Source: Rhynchonema sp. JSB1_4
Lineage: Eukaryota > Nematoda > Chromadorea > Monhysterida > Xyalidae
DNA length: 64,000 nucleotides
Direction of reading: 5' to 3'
NCBI GenBank assembly: GCA_030248065.1
Contig: JASAMV010002339.1
Location: 62,001 to 126,000, forward strand
Part shown: positions 35,191-47,089 of the stretch, in pieces
Position numbering within the stretch: the stretch's first letter is position 1
Layout of the letters: each line of letters begins with the position of its first letter
Notes under the pieces: model-generated
Told to the model about the DNA's origin: nothing
Seen by the model: only the letters and a program-made list of their open reading frames with translations
The model's database searches: none
Made by a program: the position numbers and the translations under genes

Positions 35191-38100
35191 TTACGTGGTG
35201 CGTGGACGTTTACGTGGCTGCGTGGGCATCGCTGTCTGCAAGGCAAGTCAACAAAACTAAAGATTTCACAAAACAGTGATAAACTTTCACGTGCGATATC
35301 AAAAGAACAAATTACACACCTCATTCGCTTCGTCTTCTTCCATCTCCAAAGCATCTCCAGCTTCCTCATTGACTTTTCGTATGAATTTCTGGGCCTCGAT
35401 TTGAAAGTCACGATTTGCGGTCAGTGTCTACAATGGCTGTAAGTTCTATTAGCTTCGCCGAGATGGGCGGTGCATTAGGACATCGTCGGTGCAAAACAGG
35501 TGATTGAACGCCATTCGCAATGGACCCACCTTTGCATACGTGGTCAATTGTTGATCGCCTGTGGCAGCAGCGAGCAATGTCAACGTGCTGTTGTAGTACT
35601 CACGTGCACGCACCAACGGGGTGTCGAATTTGGACAACAGACGGTCACGTGACGAACCACCGCCTTCTTTGTCCGGCTGCAAACGGAATAGTCTTGAATC
35701 TACGTTCACTTTAGTGGCACGATCGCAACCACTATTTTGGGTCGCTATGAACAATTGCACACCACATGGAGCGCAAATTAGGATATGAACGGCAGAATGG
35801 GGGGGAATAGTATTCAAAAAGGTGCACCAACAGGGCAAACACACACTGCAGTGCAGTTTACGATTGACTAATTTTTATGCATCGACTACCATTCGACTAA
35901 CATCATATCGATAGCAATCGCTGTTGTCAATCTTGGGTTGTGTGAAGTCGGTGATTGTTTCAATGAGTACACGGTATTTGTCACTGATCACGTAGGTCGG
36001 GTTGGTCTTGATGATCGATAATAGCTAAAATCGATGTCGGCTAAATATTGATATGAGCTATACCGTCATTAAATAATGAAGACCACCTTTTTCGACAGCA
36101 CATCGACTTTATCGAACAACATCTTGCCACATTTCAGCACAGCGTCGCGGTCCCGTGTGCTTTTCGGTATGTTGGCAGCCATCAGATGACCGATCGCTCG
36201 CGCGCAAGGCGTCAACACCGAACAGCACTCTTTGCAAATCGTGTTGCATGACGCTGCAAGGGGGAGGAAAAAAGTTCAAACGATTTCATTACAGATTATA
36301 ACACTGTGTTTATGCTGAAGCCCTCGACACAACACAGCGAATAATTTTGAGCCCCAACGTGTCGTCTGCCGTTTATCGTCCAACTGCAATTTTACTCTGT
36401 TGTGACAGAAAATGACGGGTACCAATGTCACAATAAAGAGAACCTCCCAATAATGCACCGTTCACCCACCCGTATTCTCCACATCCATCGCACCGATGGC
36501 AATGGGAATCACACTCAACCACTGGTCAATGTAGCTGCACGTGATGCTGAGTACCGATGACACTGACTGCGCGTTGATGGACAGGAAACGGTGTATGTTC
36601 GGGTCGTCTGCGTCGCTCGGCTGCAAATATTCTTAATTTGTGCCAATTTGGGTATAGTCTGTGTGACACACCACTAAATGGGCGCGACAGCGCACCTTGA
36701 ACTCTCAGCTGTGACCCCGCTCGTATAAACGTTGTGTGTGATCAACATACCAGAGACGCCATTCCTGCCGGCACAGAGCGAGACAGTTCCACGAAAAACG
36801 CTTTGTAAAGCTTGCGTTGTGCGGCTTTGGCACACACACAATCACGAAACGACTATTTCTTTTTCCCACAACAAGGATTCCCAACATTGCGATGCCACGT
36901 AATCATTCAGAAACACAAATGCCAACCCGGTCACCTGTTTCCGGTAGGCTGATTCGATCTGTTGCGCGATGTCCACGAACAGAGTGGCATCGTGTTTGTG
37001 TTTGACGCAATCGGGCCAGTCCAGCTGTGCGTGCACGCTCAGCACCATTGACCAGAACTCGCGTGCCAATGATGCGTTCACTGCAATGCATTGTGCTTGG
37101 CAACACCTGTTATTACTGATGATGAGCCATGCACCAGGTCATCGTTAGCTCGAATACGCCAGCCACATCATCCCAAACACAGTGAATAGGCTCAAATATC
37201 TCGTGAGAAATAAGCCGAAACGAGCGCCAATGTTGAACAATTCACTCACTCGTCATCGTTAGTCACATATCCCTAAGGGATCGCAAAATCATCATAAAAG
37301 CAAGATCTCACAGAAATGGGTCTCCTTGCAGCCGAGGCTGAGCCAGCGTTTGAAGAAATAGTCGCGCCGTTTGCTGTCGTACATCAACACGCTCATCAAG
37401 TGGGTCATTGACTGGAATTTCGATATTATTGAGGATAAAAAGTCATCCACAGTGTAAACTGGGAAGCAAACTAACCATCAGCGTCGAATGCAACACTTTT
37501 TCACACGATTTACGTTCGACGCGCTGCTCCACGTTCAGTTTTGGCTTCTTTTTCTTTCCGGAAGCCGCAGTTTCGTCTACCGTTAGGTCAAACGTGCCGG
37601 ACACAGCGGCATGGTAGCGACTGAATGTACGCTGAAATACGTATCCTGGGATTAGACATTGAGTACCAAACGATTTAATATCGAGGTTGAAAAAACATTT
37701 TGCTTTTGTAAAAACGAACATGCAGCGAAACAATGTGTTCTCCGAGTGCATGATGTAGTGATGGTCCCTGACTTTGTTGTGTTTCGCTGATCGCCATTTT
37801 CGGGCCTGAAAGCAAAACGTAAGCTGCGAATAATGGTTCAAAAGTGGCCCAACGGCTTGATTTTCAAAAATGCGTATCAAAATGCACCTGGTGCCTGCGG
37901 CTGGGTGCAAATTGCATCTGACCTCACAGTTTTAGGTGTAACATATGCAATTTCGATCTAAAAAACGATTCACATACGCATTATGACAAGTTGCTGTCGT
38001 AATTGCGGCCGATAGAACGTGACGCAGTGCTCGAACATCTGCTCAACGAGCGGTGCCATCTCAACAATCACACGTTTCTGATGTTCGTCATCCTCACGCC

Positions 38101-41100
38101 AAAACTCGATCAGTTCGTCACGTGACTCGTTCGTGTACACGTTCAGCATCAGGCTGCAATGAAGACATACAGTCAGCCTTGTCGCGTGGTTGTCGACAGT
38201 ATCGCAATTGTTGCTTATACAAAAAAGTATTGCAAAGTATTTTAGATGGTTTGCTCAATTTGTTGCGTTTTATCAACCCATTAGCAAATTGATTTTGTGA
38301 ACTACGCCTGTCTTATGCAAACCATGAAACATTTTTGAAACGAACGAGTTGGCTTCCGACGGCTGACCAACTGCGCCGTCAAAACAGCAAACTAGGTATT
38401 ATGACGGGAAGCAACTTTCGAACCGCGCCGAATTCTGTTCACAACGGTCGACTATACTGCTCTGTATTTCGGCAATACAAGCAACTCAAATCTAGAGGTT
38501 GAAACCGTAAGTAAGTCCGAACAGTCAGATGACCCAAAACGTACGCAGCAATTTTCAGCATGTGTTCATGTGTGCCGACACCATCCACATCTGGGTTCGA
38601 TTTCAATACGCGCATTTTGTCAGCCGTTGTGGTCAACAACCAATCCATGAACAATTTCGAAGCTCGCAACACATCGAGGCTCGGTTTGTGCGTGGCATCA
38701 GCATCTCTGCAACGTTGAAGCGGAAGGCGATATACATACTGTAAACTGCGGTGAGTTGACCGGTTCGTCCTGTTTTCACAGACGGGCCACGCATCAGGAC
38801 ATCGTCAGTGCAAATGCACCAGATGGCCACTTAACCAGAACGATAGATGAGAAAGAGCAAAATGTTATTGGTATCAAATAACCACATCCTAAAATCATCA
38901 GCAATTTATCAACACAAGCACGCACGTGATGACAGTGCGCCAAATGTGTGCGAGCGTACGCATCTGTATGGCCGGTTGCACCACACAGTTACTGCTGCTG
39001 GATGTGCCCTTTGCATTCGCACCAACAGCACGTTTCACATCGAGGTCTTCCTCCTTTCGCATCAAATTCGCCGCATTCACGTTCTTGTCACGCAACACTT
39101 GCTGCAACTCGGCGCGGACGGACAACAGGGATAGACAGGTCTCGGCTGATGCACGGCTGAAACATGTACATTGGTCGATGTGTTGCTATTGTTGCTGCGA
39201 GGAGGGCACAACAGGCACTCATTTCAATAAGTCGTTTTCCAAAAGTTGTGGACGATTCCTTGAGATCACGTCCAGATGAACCTTTATGGCCGGTATGGCG
39301 ATCGGATGGGATTAGTTCTGCTCGGGTCGCGAGACGTTTTTGAATCGAACATACCTGCTTCTATCTTTATCGATGCCACAAATTTATACCAGCGCCAAAG
39401 ACTACCTTATTATGTGGAATTGCAACTCATTGAGGTAGCAGAAAACAGCACAGAAAGACAACAAAAACAACTTTTCTTTCACATCACGGTACCACCATGC
39501 GAACTCAATCAACGGGTCAAATATGGCGAGCAGTGTTAGCGCCTGATACGCTTTTTGTAGGTTGTCGAAGTTGCCGAGGTCTTTGGTCTAAAAGAGATGC
39601 AAAAATTCACCAACATAAAGCGTCAAACGGTCACAAAAAGGGTATTAACCATTCTGTAAGTGGTCAACACGTCATGGGCATTGTTGGCAATACGCGTGAT
39701 CACTTCAATCAACAATTGTTTCACTCCGTTAATGTTGACTGATGATGGTAGTTCAGTAGTGGTCGCTTGTGACGCGTCCCGAGCCACATTTGAAACATCA
39801 GCCAGCGCTGCGTTATCGCTGGACGGTGGCAGGTCGCTGGACAAACGCACCAAACGGAATAGTGTGTGCACCAGGTCGGCCTGAATAGCGCTTTGTCACA
39901 ATGCACCTCTTCATGGCGAAATCATCCATAGGAATACTTTTGCACGCTAGTCTGTTTTTGATTTCCAATATGCCGTTGACCTACAAGTTAACACTGTCCA
40001 TTAATGACCGAAGACGCCGAACCCTGTCACAATGAACATTTGGTGGACAAGACTATCCTAAAATTAACGACTCCATTATGTACCATTGGTTCCATGTACT
40101 CCACATGCTGTTGGTGCTTCCGGGTAACATCATCCAATATCAATGGCATGTTTTCATCGTCGGTGACGTAGTGGCGGAAATGGCGGTGCAGCAAGTCGAC
40201 CACCGGGGATAACAAACGCACATCTTTGTAGGCCGCGTCGAACAGACCTGAAAACGAAGTAATTGCTGTTGTATTTATTACATTAAATTTTGTATCATAT
40301 TTCGTCAACTCGTAATAATAACGGCAAACAAACCTTTGTACAAAATTCGTCGAATGTCAGCGTTTTGTGTGAGACATCGTTTGAGACAAGCGATCGCTTC
40401 GAGGCACATAGCGCGATGAGACGAGGCGCTTGGGACGGACACGGTACTTGGTGGAGCGTCACTTTGCGACAGAGGGACAAAATCGACGTCGTTCAGAGGC
40501 TGAGTAATTAAAAGGTTTTGCACGCCCTTACATTGTTGGATAGTTTTAACTTTTAAATCAGACACCAGCAGCAGCCAGCAGCTCACCTGACTAGAGAATG
40601 TGGGGAATGAATAGTTGAGCTGACTCGACAGACAATCGGGTCGGTTGGTAAGCTTGTGTGTGACCGAATGCAATTCCATGTGCTTGATGACCAACAGGAA
40701 ACCGTTGACGGCGATGCGACGCGAACTCGCGTTTCTGTGTACGATTGGTTACATCAGTGTGGTGATTGGGCCTTACGATGTAGCCAACAGAAACAGATGC
40801 ACGATCTCGTGGCACAAAATGCAGAAAATTTAAAAAAGTCCTCCCGGTACTGCGTACTGGTATTCTCTTCATAGCGACTCTAAAATGATGACTTGGTTAA
40901 ACATCTGTCATAGACCTACCAATTACCAGCAGCGTTTACCGTTGCCGAAAATGAAGGGTCCCGACTTCGGCACCACAAAGAATGGGTGATATTTTCGAAA
41001 CGGTGTAAAGGTCAGTTGTGTGCAAAGGTCGCTGGAAAGCTCGGTCGACAGCTCAGTGTGATAGACCTCGGTGTAAACTTGAAACATTCCACGTCAATAA

Positions 41101-44100
41101 CAGGCAATGTTTCACGTTTACACCGAGCTACGCCGACCGAGCTTTCGACCGAACTTTACGCCGAGCTTTACGCCCAACTGACCTTTACACCGTTTCGAAA
41201 ATTCCACCCATAGACTACAATGTAAACCCAAATATACTTGCGTATTTTTCCGCAAAATATATTTTTGGAAAAAAAACCGTTTTTTTTCCGAAAAAAAAAC
41301 CGTTTTTTTCCAAATATTTTTCCAGTACTTAAGGATACCCATGGTCCAAAAACGCCTATTTTGGAGAAAATTTTGTCGGGAAATGGCCTGAAACAGGCTA
41401 AAAATGCACTTGGAGATTAAAAAGTGCTCATTTTGAACTGTTTAGCACCGATTTACATTGGTTTTGACAACATCCTTTCGTCCCCTTTGAAAATAGTTCG
41501 GAAATTTTTGGAAAAAAACCGTTTTTTTCCAAAAGTTGCCACTTAGAAAAATTTCCGGAAAAATAAAAACGTATTTTTCCGAGCCTCGGAAAAAAACGGT
41601 TTTTTTCGGAAAAAAACGGTTTTTTTTCCGGCCCGCAAGTATAAACCTACACCAACTTGTCAAACATGGCCTGTTTGAGTGTGTGCAGTAGTTGTTCCCT
41701 CATGACAGCCTGTGTGCGCAACACGGGCATCAGCGCACGCAACAACGCCGTCGCCACGTGGCTGTGCAGTTTGGTGATCTTGCACACGGTTGCAAGCAGA
41801 CGGTCACGTCGACCCAGTGCTTGTGCTGCACCGTGCTTGATTAGATGCGCCAGCAGTGCTGTGCCAGTTGGGGATAGGGATAAATAAGGATGTGTTCGCT
41901 GTTGTGTGTGACTGTGATTGTTTGGATGCTAACAGTTGTTCACGCACAAAGATAAGGAAGACTAGGTAGCACGCGCCCGTCTGTGAAAACACGCCGAAAC
42001 GGGCAACTGACGAAACACGACATTACGAATGACCGCAAATTCCACAATTTTAAAACTATCCAACCGATATAATAGAAAGTCGATTCCTTGTTCGACCGAT
42101 CGACAATGGCTTGCAGCAGTGCGTCAAGTATATCACCGCCAATCACGTTTTCTTGCGTCTGAGAAACAATAGAGTATGAATTTTTTTCGACTGAACCATA
42201 TCTCCGAAACGTTAGTTGAAAACCACCTGAAAACAGCGTTCGATCAAATAATTGCCGAACTGGCACACATCGGATGCGGCCGAATGTGTCTGCAGTATTC
42301 GACCATGCACAATGGGCACTTTGTGCACGTGTGGCTCCAACAAACACAAACCCAGCTGGTAGACACTGTCGCCAAGAATGTCCATGAAGTTGGACAGACT
42401 GAAACATCAACTTGGAAAGCTATGTGTCGAACTGAACTCAAAGAGGTTAAACTGCAATGGTTGGTTGGTTTCAAACTAGCTGATCGGCTGGGTCTTGTTT
42501 GGTCGCGTGAGTCTTTGCAATGTTTTGGAAATTTACTGATGCCCATAATTCCGATCAGTGCAAAAGTTTATTTCATCTGCTATCTGTTAAGAACTGGGCG
42601 CTGGTCAAAATCAGCAACATGGCATCGACATCTGTAAATTGCACTCACTTATCGTTAAATGTAACAAATCGACGGCGGACCGATCAACACGGCTGATAAA
42701 GTGCGTTTATGAATATCAGCATTCACAAATCCAAACCGAACCAAACCACACCGACCATTTATCGACGACGCACTGCAACAAGCGCACAATTCGTTGACGA
42801 CATGTTGCCTCCTGTTGAGTATCAGTGTTGGCCGTTGTTGTGCCCGACTCCAGACTGTCAAGCACGTGACGCAGCCATCCACTTTCGTTGCGCTTCTCGT
42901 TGATGCGAAAGGCGGTCACCAGAAATTGACGTAAATCGTGCAGCACCTGTGAGATTTTCTTGAGACAGCCATTGTGTACTGCGCGCAACAAATTTTTATC
43001 ATAAAGATCGTGCTCTGTTGCTGTGTAATGCAACATGAAAATAGCTCCCGCGTATATTTTAAAGTTTTTCTGTTCATAAAACTGAATATCTGCACATCTG
43101 TTTAGAGAAGGAGGTTTCAATCGCGAAAAGTGAACTACCCGAACCCGACACCCAGGAAAAACATGCCGAAACATTATACTTTTTGGGTGCCGATACCCCA
43201 TACCTTCCAATCCCTGCCTGTGATTATGCGAATGGGAAGGAGATTCATGTGAATTAATCAAGATCGCATCTGCTATTAATATCTGGCATTGGTATGATCA
43301 ATAAACTAGAAATAACAAACCATTTCCTTGAATCGATCGATTTGCGACAAACTCAACAGCAAGACAATAGTGAACAGCGTGTTGCGGTTGGATGACTGAT
43401 TGTTCTACATTGTAATCAGCTTGTTAGAAAATTCTCGACTTAAGACATTGGTATCAACATCAAGGGGACCGTTTCACAATTGCACCCACCTTCATCACGC
43501 CAATCAATGACTGTGTGAGCACAGGATCGTGTTTGCATCGTTCGACAATTTCCACAATAATGTCCAATTCCAGATCCAGATGCTCGGTGCGTTCGTCCAT
43601 CGCTACCCCCCTAAATTGGTTAAAATCAGACAAGCCGCCAAAATCACTGGCAAAAAGCACCGTAGTATAACGTACCAGCTATCCTGGTCCATGTTCAATA
43701 TCTTTTCGTCGTGCCTCTTGAAGCGGTGACGCAAATTTTCAATGATCTGACTGACCTGGCCCTGCAAAGTCACGACATTCATGTTTCAAAATGAGCACAG
43801 GAAGAATTGAGACCAAGACCACTGTGGCGCAGTGCCCAATAGGAATGTTGCCCTATCCTGGTGCAAGTGCACTTACGGTATCAGCGACGATTAGTAGTTC
43901 TCGTATCGCATCTGTCAGAGCGTCTTTGTCTTGTATTTCTGACAACAACTCAATTGTTTTCATCACCACAGACGCACGGTAGTGATCAGGCAGCGCACAA
44001 TCTCTGGAAGTCATTAGCGAACAGAAAATAAGACTCGTGATAGTGATCATGCGATAAAATTCGCAAAACTGGATGCAGTTTCTTCTGCCACGCGTCACAA

Positions 44101-45830
44101 TGAAATCACCACCCACTTGACGGCTTGAAGGCAATAACGAACAGCCAACTGATGCCAATGGAGACGCAGAAATTTCTCCATGACATGATCGCTGGATACC
44201 GCGAAATTGCCGTTTATCAGAAACACGCCGAACAAATCATGGATCCTGCAAAGTTAGCAAAAAATCTCAAAACGTGACGAGGCATGAAAAATAAGTAACT
44301 GCATACTTCGACTGGTTGGACAAGGGCTCGGTGAATTTCTTCAAGTACATGTTCAATGCGTTGTCTTTGTCGGACTCTGACATTGATGCCAACTGAAACC
44401 ACCACAAGAATTGGATGAATTTTCAGGTATAATTTCGGGTGACTTGATCAAGGGACAAAACGTCCTTTAGACCGTGAAATCAAGTCGCATGGAACACGTA
44501 CAAGTCGTTTGTTTTGCAGAAAGTCAGTGAGCGTCGCCGCATCGCCGAGATTAAGTGAATCGTCATCGAACAGGTCGACCACGTACTTGAACAACACAGC
44601 GGCCGATGGATGTTGCTAGAATGTCGATAACATGAAGGGTGCTTGCCGCCAATAGCAAGACTGCATGTAACATCTGCGCCACTCTGACACACAGTATGTG
44701 CTGAGTGCAGTGCGGTAATGTTGGTCTGTTTCGCCCTGCTTTCGCAGACAGATCGAGGCGCCAGAGCTCGTCAGTGCCAATGACTCTGGCAAATTGGTCT
44801 CCAAAAAGCCCTAGCAGTAGGGCCCAGTCCACGGAATGGATTACCTTAACCATGGCACTAACCTTAACATTAACACTAACATTAACACTGACACTAACGT
44901 TGACATAAAAATAAACATAAAAAAATCCTTTGCGTTTTTGGTCGTCATTTTCTCCTTTATGTTTGCGTTTATGTTAGTGTGTGTTAACGTTAGTGTTAGT
45001 GTAAGTGTTAATGTTAGTGTTTAGGTTAATGTAATCCGCTTCTGGGGACCGGGCCCAGCAATTCATACACTCAAGGATGCGAGAGTATGACAAAAGATTA
45101 GTTGTGAACGGAAATTATAAAAAAATATTTTAATGTTCATGGAGATCTAACTACGCCTAGGTTTCGCTGGGTACGCAAGTCAGCACGAAGGTTATGTGTT
45201 ACTGTGTGTGTGTGTGTGCGTGCGACCACCACGGTTATGATGAAATAACCATATACTAACAAGCACAGTGATGCGGTTGAAATCCGGACATGGTGGTCAT
45301 AGCTGGAGCGGTCTTGCTCGGTAGGCATAGAACATAGACATAGCTGAACGGGTATGCCAATTTGAGGATATCGACCCCAAGGTTAAAACAGTGCGCCAAC
45401 TTGAGAAAATTGACCCAGATGTCAAAAATAGGCGGTAAAGTAATTTTCAACACATTGGTAAAAATGTGAGGGCGCTTGAATATTTTGGACCATAAAATGA
45501 CCATGGTCGCACTAAAATCAACACTTTTTGGTTGACGTCTTGACAGCTCGGTTTGGGGGTAGTATGGAGTTATTCGGTAGAGACAACCCACAAGCTGACC
45601 CGCCCCGAGCACATCACTCAACAAGCATGCGCAGCAGTGGCACACAAAATCAAAACATAACCAACCATACGAACCTGTTGCGATTCCGAAAGTTCCAATC
45701 GGCTCAATAAACGTTGGAATTGCCGGCTGTCAAAGCGTTCATCAGCCTGATCACAACTTCTGGAGCGCGACGTTGATTTTTGTGCAAAATCCACAATTGC
45801 TTCGATCAGCAAATGCTTGCTGGAGTGCAT
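35191..45830 (-). CDS. FANCI: Fanconi anemia group I protein
   Basis: Nuclear partner of FANCD2; the ID2 clamp is monoubiquitinated on chromatin during interstrand crosslink repair. Many short exons. Exon 1 (45675-45830) starts MHSSKHLLIEAIVDFAQKS; exon 2 begins QHPSAAVLFKYVVDLFDDDS. Diagnostic matches to human FANCI: DERTEHLDLELDIIVEIVER at about 43490-43590 (human ELRHVEGTIILHIVFAIKL); FMDILGDSVYQLG with HSAASDVCQFGNYLIERCF at 42240-42400; SHRAMCLEAIACLKRCLTQN then ADIRRILYKGLFDAAYKD at 40200-40420 (human [20 protein letters not shown]); ANRDFQIEAQKFIRKVNEE near 35400 (human SRDFKIKGNILDMVLRE). The last exon encodes a basic tail, PRKRPRTT, and TAA at 35191, like the human KKKRKK end. Introns carry MITE families J and E. 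Most interior exon edges were not fixed. Confidence 0.9.
40983..41210. mobile_element. inverted-repeat MITE family J, complete copy J1, in a FANCI intron
   Basis: A 228-bp near-palindrome: TGGGTGATATTTTCGAAACG at one end, CGTTTCGAAAATTCCACCCA at the other, with GGTGTAAAGG and CCTTTACACC inside. The arms also share GAGCTTTACG-type repeats. Partial relatives are at 8298 and 49390-49558. Confidence 0.8.
41233..41643. mobile_element. palindrome-rich MITE family E, copy E2, in a FANCI intron
   Basis: A 411-bp copy very similar to E1, running from TATACTTGCG to CGCAAGTATA. The flanks AACCCAAA and AACCTACA match at 6 of 8 positions, which fits either a decayed 8-bp duplication or insertion at TA. 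Confidence 0.8.
44860..45030. repeat. degenerate hexamer repeats in inverted orientation
   Basis: About 55 bp of TAACAC/TAACAT-type hexamers (44862-44915), a 60-bp spacer, then about 70 bp of the complementary GTTAGT type (44968-45030), so the DNA could fold back on itself. It lies in the first FANCI intron. Short GGGCCCAG segments lie on both sides (about 44820 and 45050). The unit resembles a decayed telomere-like repeat but is too irregular to call telomeric. Confidence 0.7.
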
Positions 45831-45918
45831 GATTGACAGACCACACCACACAGTACAGCTGCGAAAAAAGCGGTTCTATAAAGAATTTGCAGACAAATTT
45901 CCAGTACGAGGTGTCAAA

Positions 45919-46020
45919 CAGGGTAGTACTTGGGGGGTGGATGGAGGCAGTGTTGCAGTTCCTCCCCTTCGGGAACGTCAGTACCCCCCCCCCCCGTTTC
46001 CCCTCCGGGTCAGTTGACAC
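45919..46020. repeat. family A-like MITE end fragment
   Basis: CAGGGTAGTACTTGGGG matches the family A left terminus, then the sequence departs into CAGTGTTGCAGTTCCTCCCC and C runs. No family A motif array follows. Confidence 0.5.
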
Positions 46021-46105
46021 GACAACATTGAGCTAAAAATTACACATTTTGGGCCTAAAATGCTTATTTTAGGCAAAACTGGGGAAATTAGTGCACCCCG
46101 AATGG

Positions 46106-46442
46106 CAGAGGTCGCAATCGGGCCGAGCCGGGCCGGAGATTTGGGACCTCTGCAGAGGGGAAATTAGTGTACTCGTGTGCCTTGGTCCTGGTCGGCAAAA
46201 TTTGGACCCTCTCCCCCAAGGAACTACACTGGGGGAATCCCCCTCCCCCGGGAACCACGCTGTAGACAAGCACGTCACGTACTAAAACTGATCACAATAA
46301 TTTGCCGAAACCGGCAGAAATTTCAGTATTTTAGACAAAAAAATCACTATTCTTCCAGTAAAATAAGTCACTTTGGAACTTCGGGCCTAACGCCGAACCA
46401 AAAGCCCAAAAAAATCGCGGCCCGGCCCGAATGCGACCTCTG
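46106..46442. mobile_element. candidate hAT-like MITE, family M
   Basis: Starts CAGAGGTCGCAATCGGGCCG and ends GGCCCGAATGCGACCTCTG, an inverted pair 337 bp apart. A small internal GACCTCTGCAGAGG junction suggests rearrangement. The 8-bp flanks do not match. Relatives start at 1558 and about 10022. Confidence 0.5.
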
Positions 46443-46613
46443 CTCGTGCTGTCGTGCTCTGGAAGGAGTGGAATCTCTCTCTGCTGTCCCGGCAAAACCG
46501 CTGTTGGTCCAGACGGAAAACCTCCGCTTCTTCTGAGAAAAATGGGTTCGGCGCTTGATTCAATCAAATTTTGTTCACTGGCGTCGTGCCCGTTGATTTC
46601 AGACAAGCGGAGG

Positions 46614-46984
46614 CAGTGTAGTCCCTGGGGGGAGGGGGTCTCCCCTCGGGTACGTCTGTTCCCCCTCGATGGTACGCCTGCCCCACTGTTCCCCCTCCGG
46701 GTACGTCTGCTCCCCCATTTTTTGCCTAAAATAGGTAAATTTAGGCCTAAAATGGGCATTTTTAGGCATAAAATGAGTGATTTTTAAAACAATGTCGTCA
46801 AAAATCGCTAAAATACCCTTTTTATTGAGATTTTTTCCAAAAAGGGGCAAAAATGAGTCAAATTTTCGACCTCAAAAAATGACTTTTCTCCGAATTTGGG
46901 TCCTTCCCCCCAGGTGGGTACGTCTGTTCCCCCTCCGAAAAAAGGGGTACCGCCTGTTCCCCCTCCGGACCAGGAACTACACTG
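46614..46984. mobile_element. hAT-like MITE family D, complete copy D2
   Basis: A 371-bp element with TIRs CAGTGTAGTCCCTGG and CCAGGAACTACACTG. It is flanked by an exact 8-bp duplication AGCGGAGG (46606-46613 and 46985-46992). The motif GTACGTCTGTTCCCCCTC repeats at both ends, as in D1. Confidence 0.9.
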
Positions 46985-47089
46985 AGCGGAGGTGGTTCCC
47001 ACTCCCAAGAAAAAATTTTCCACTTCTGTAATACCCCGACCCGCGAAACCTAGGCGTAGACAGGACTCCAAATTAATTTTTTCAATAAT

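Noticed and set aside
44860..45030. True telomeric or chromosome-end DNA
   Set aside because: The hexamers are irregular, short and inverted, and lie within an intron of an intact gene.
23161..45830. One giant minus-strand gene, such as an IP3 or ryanodine receptor
   Set aside because: The many short minus-strand exons looked like one large helical-repeat protein at first. Block-by-block reading instead separates MTTP, ZFAND1 and FANCI, each with its own start and stop.
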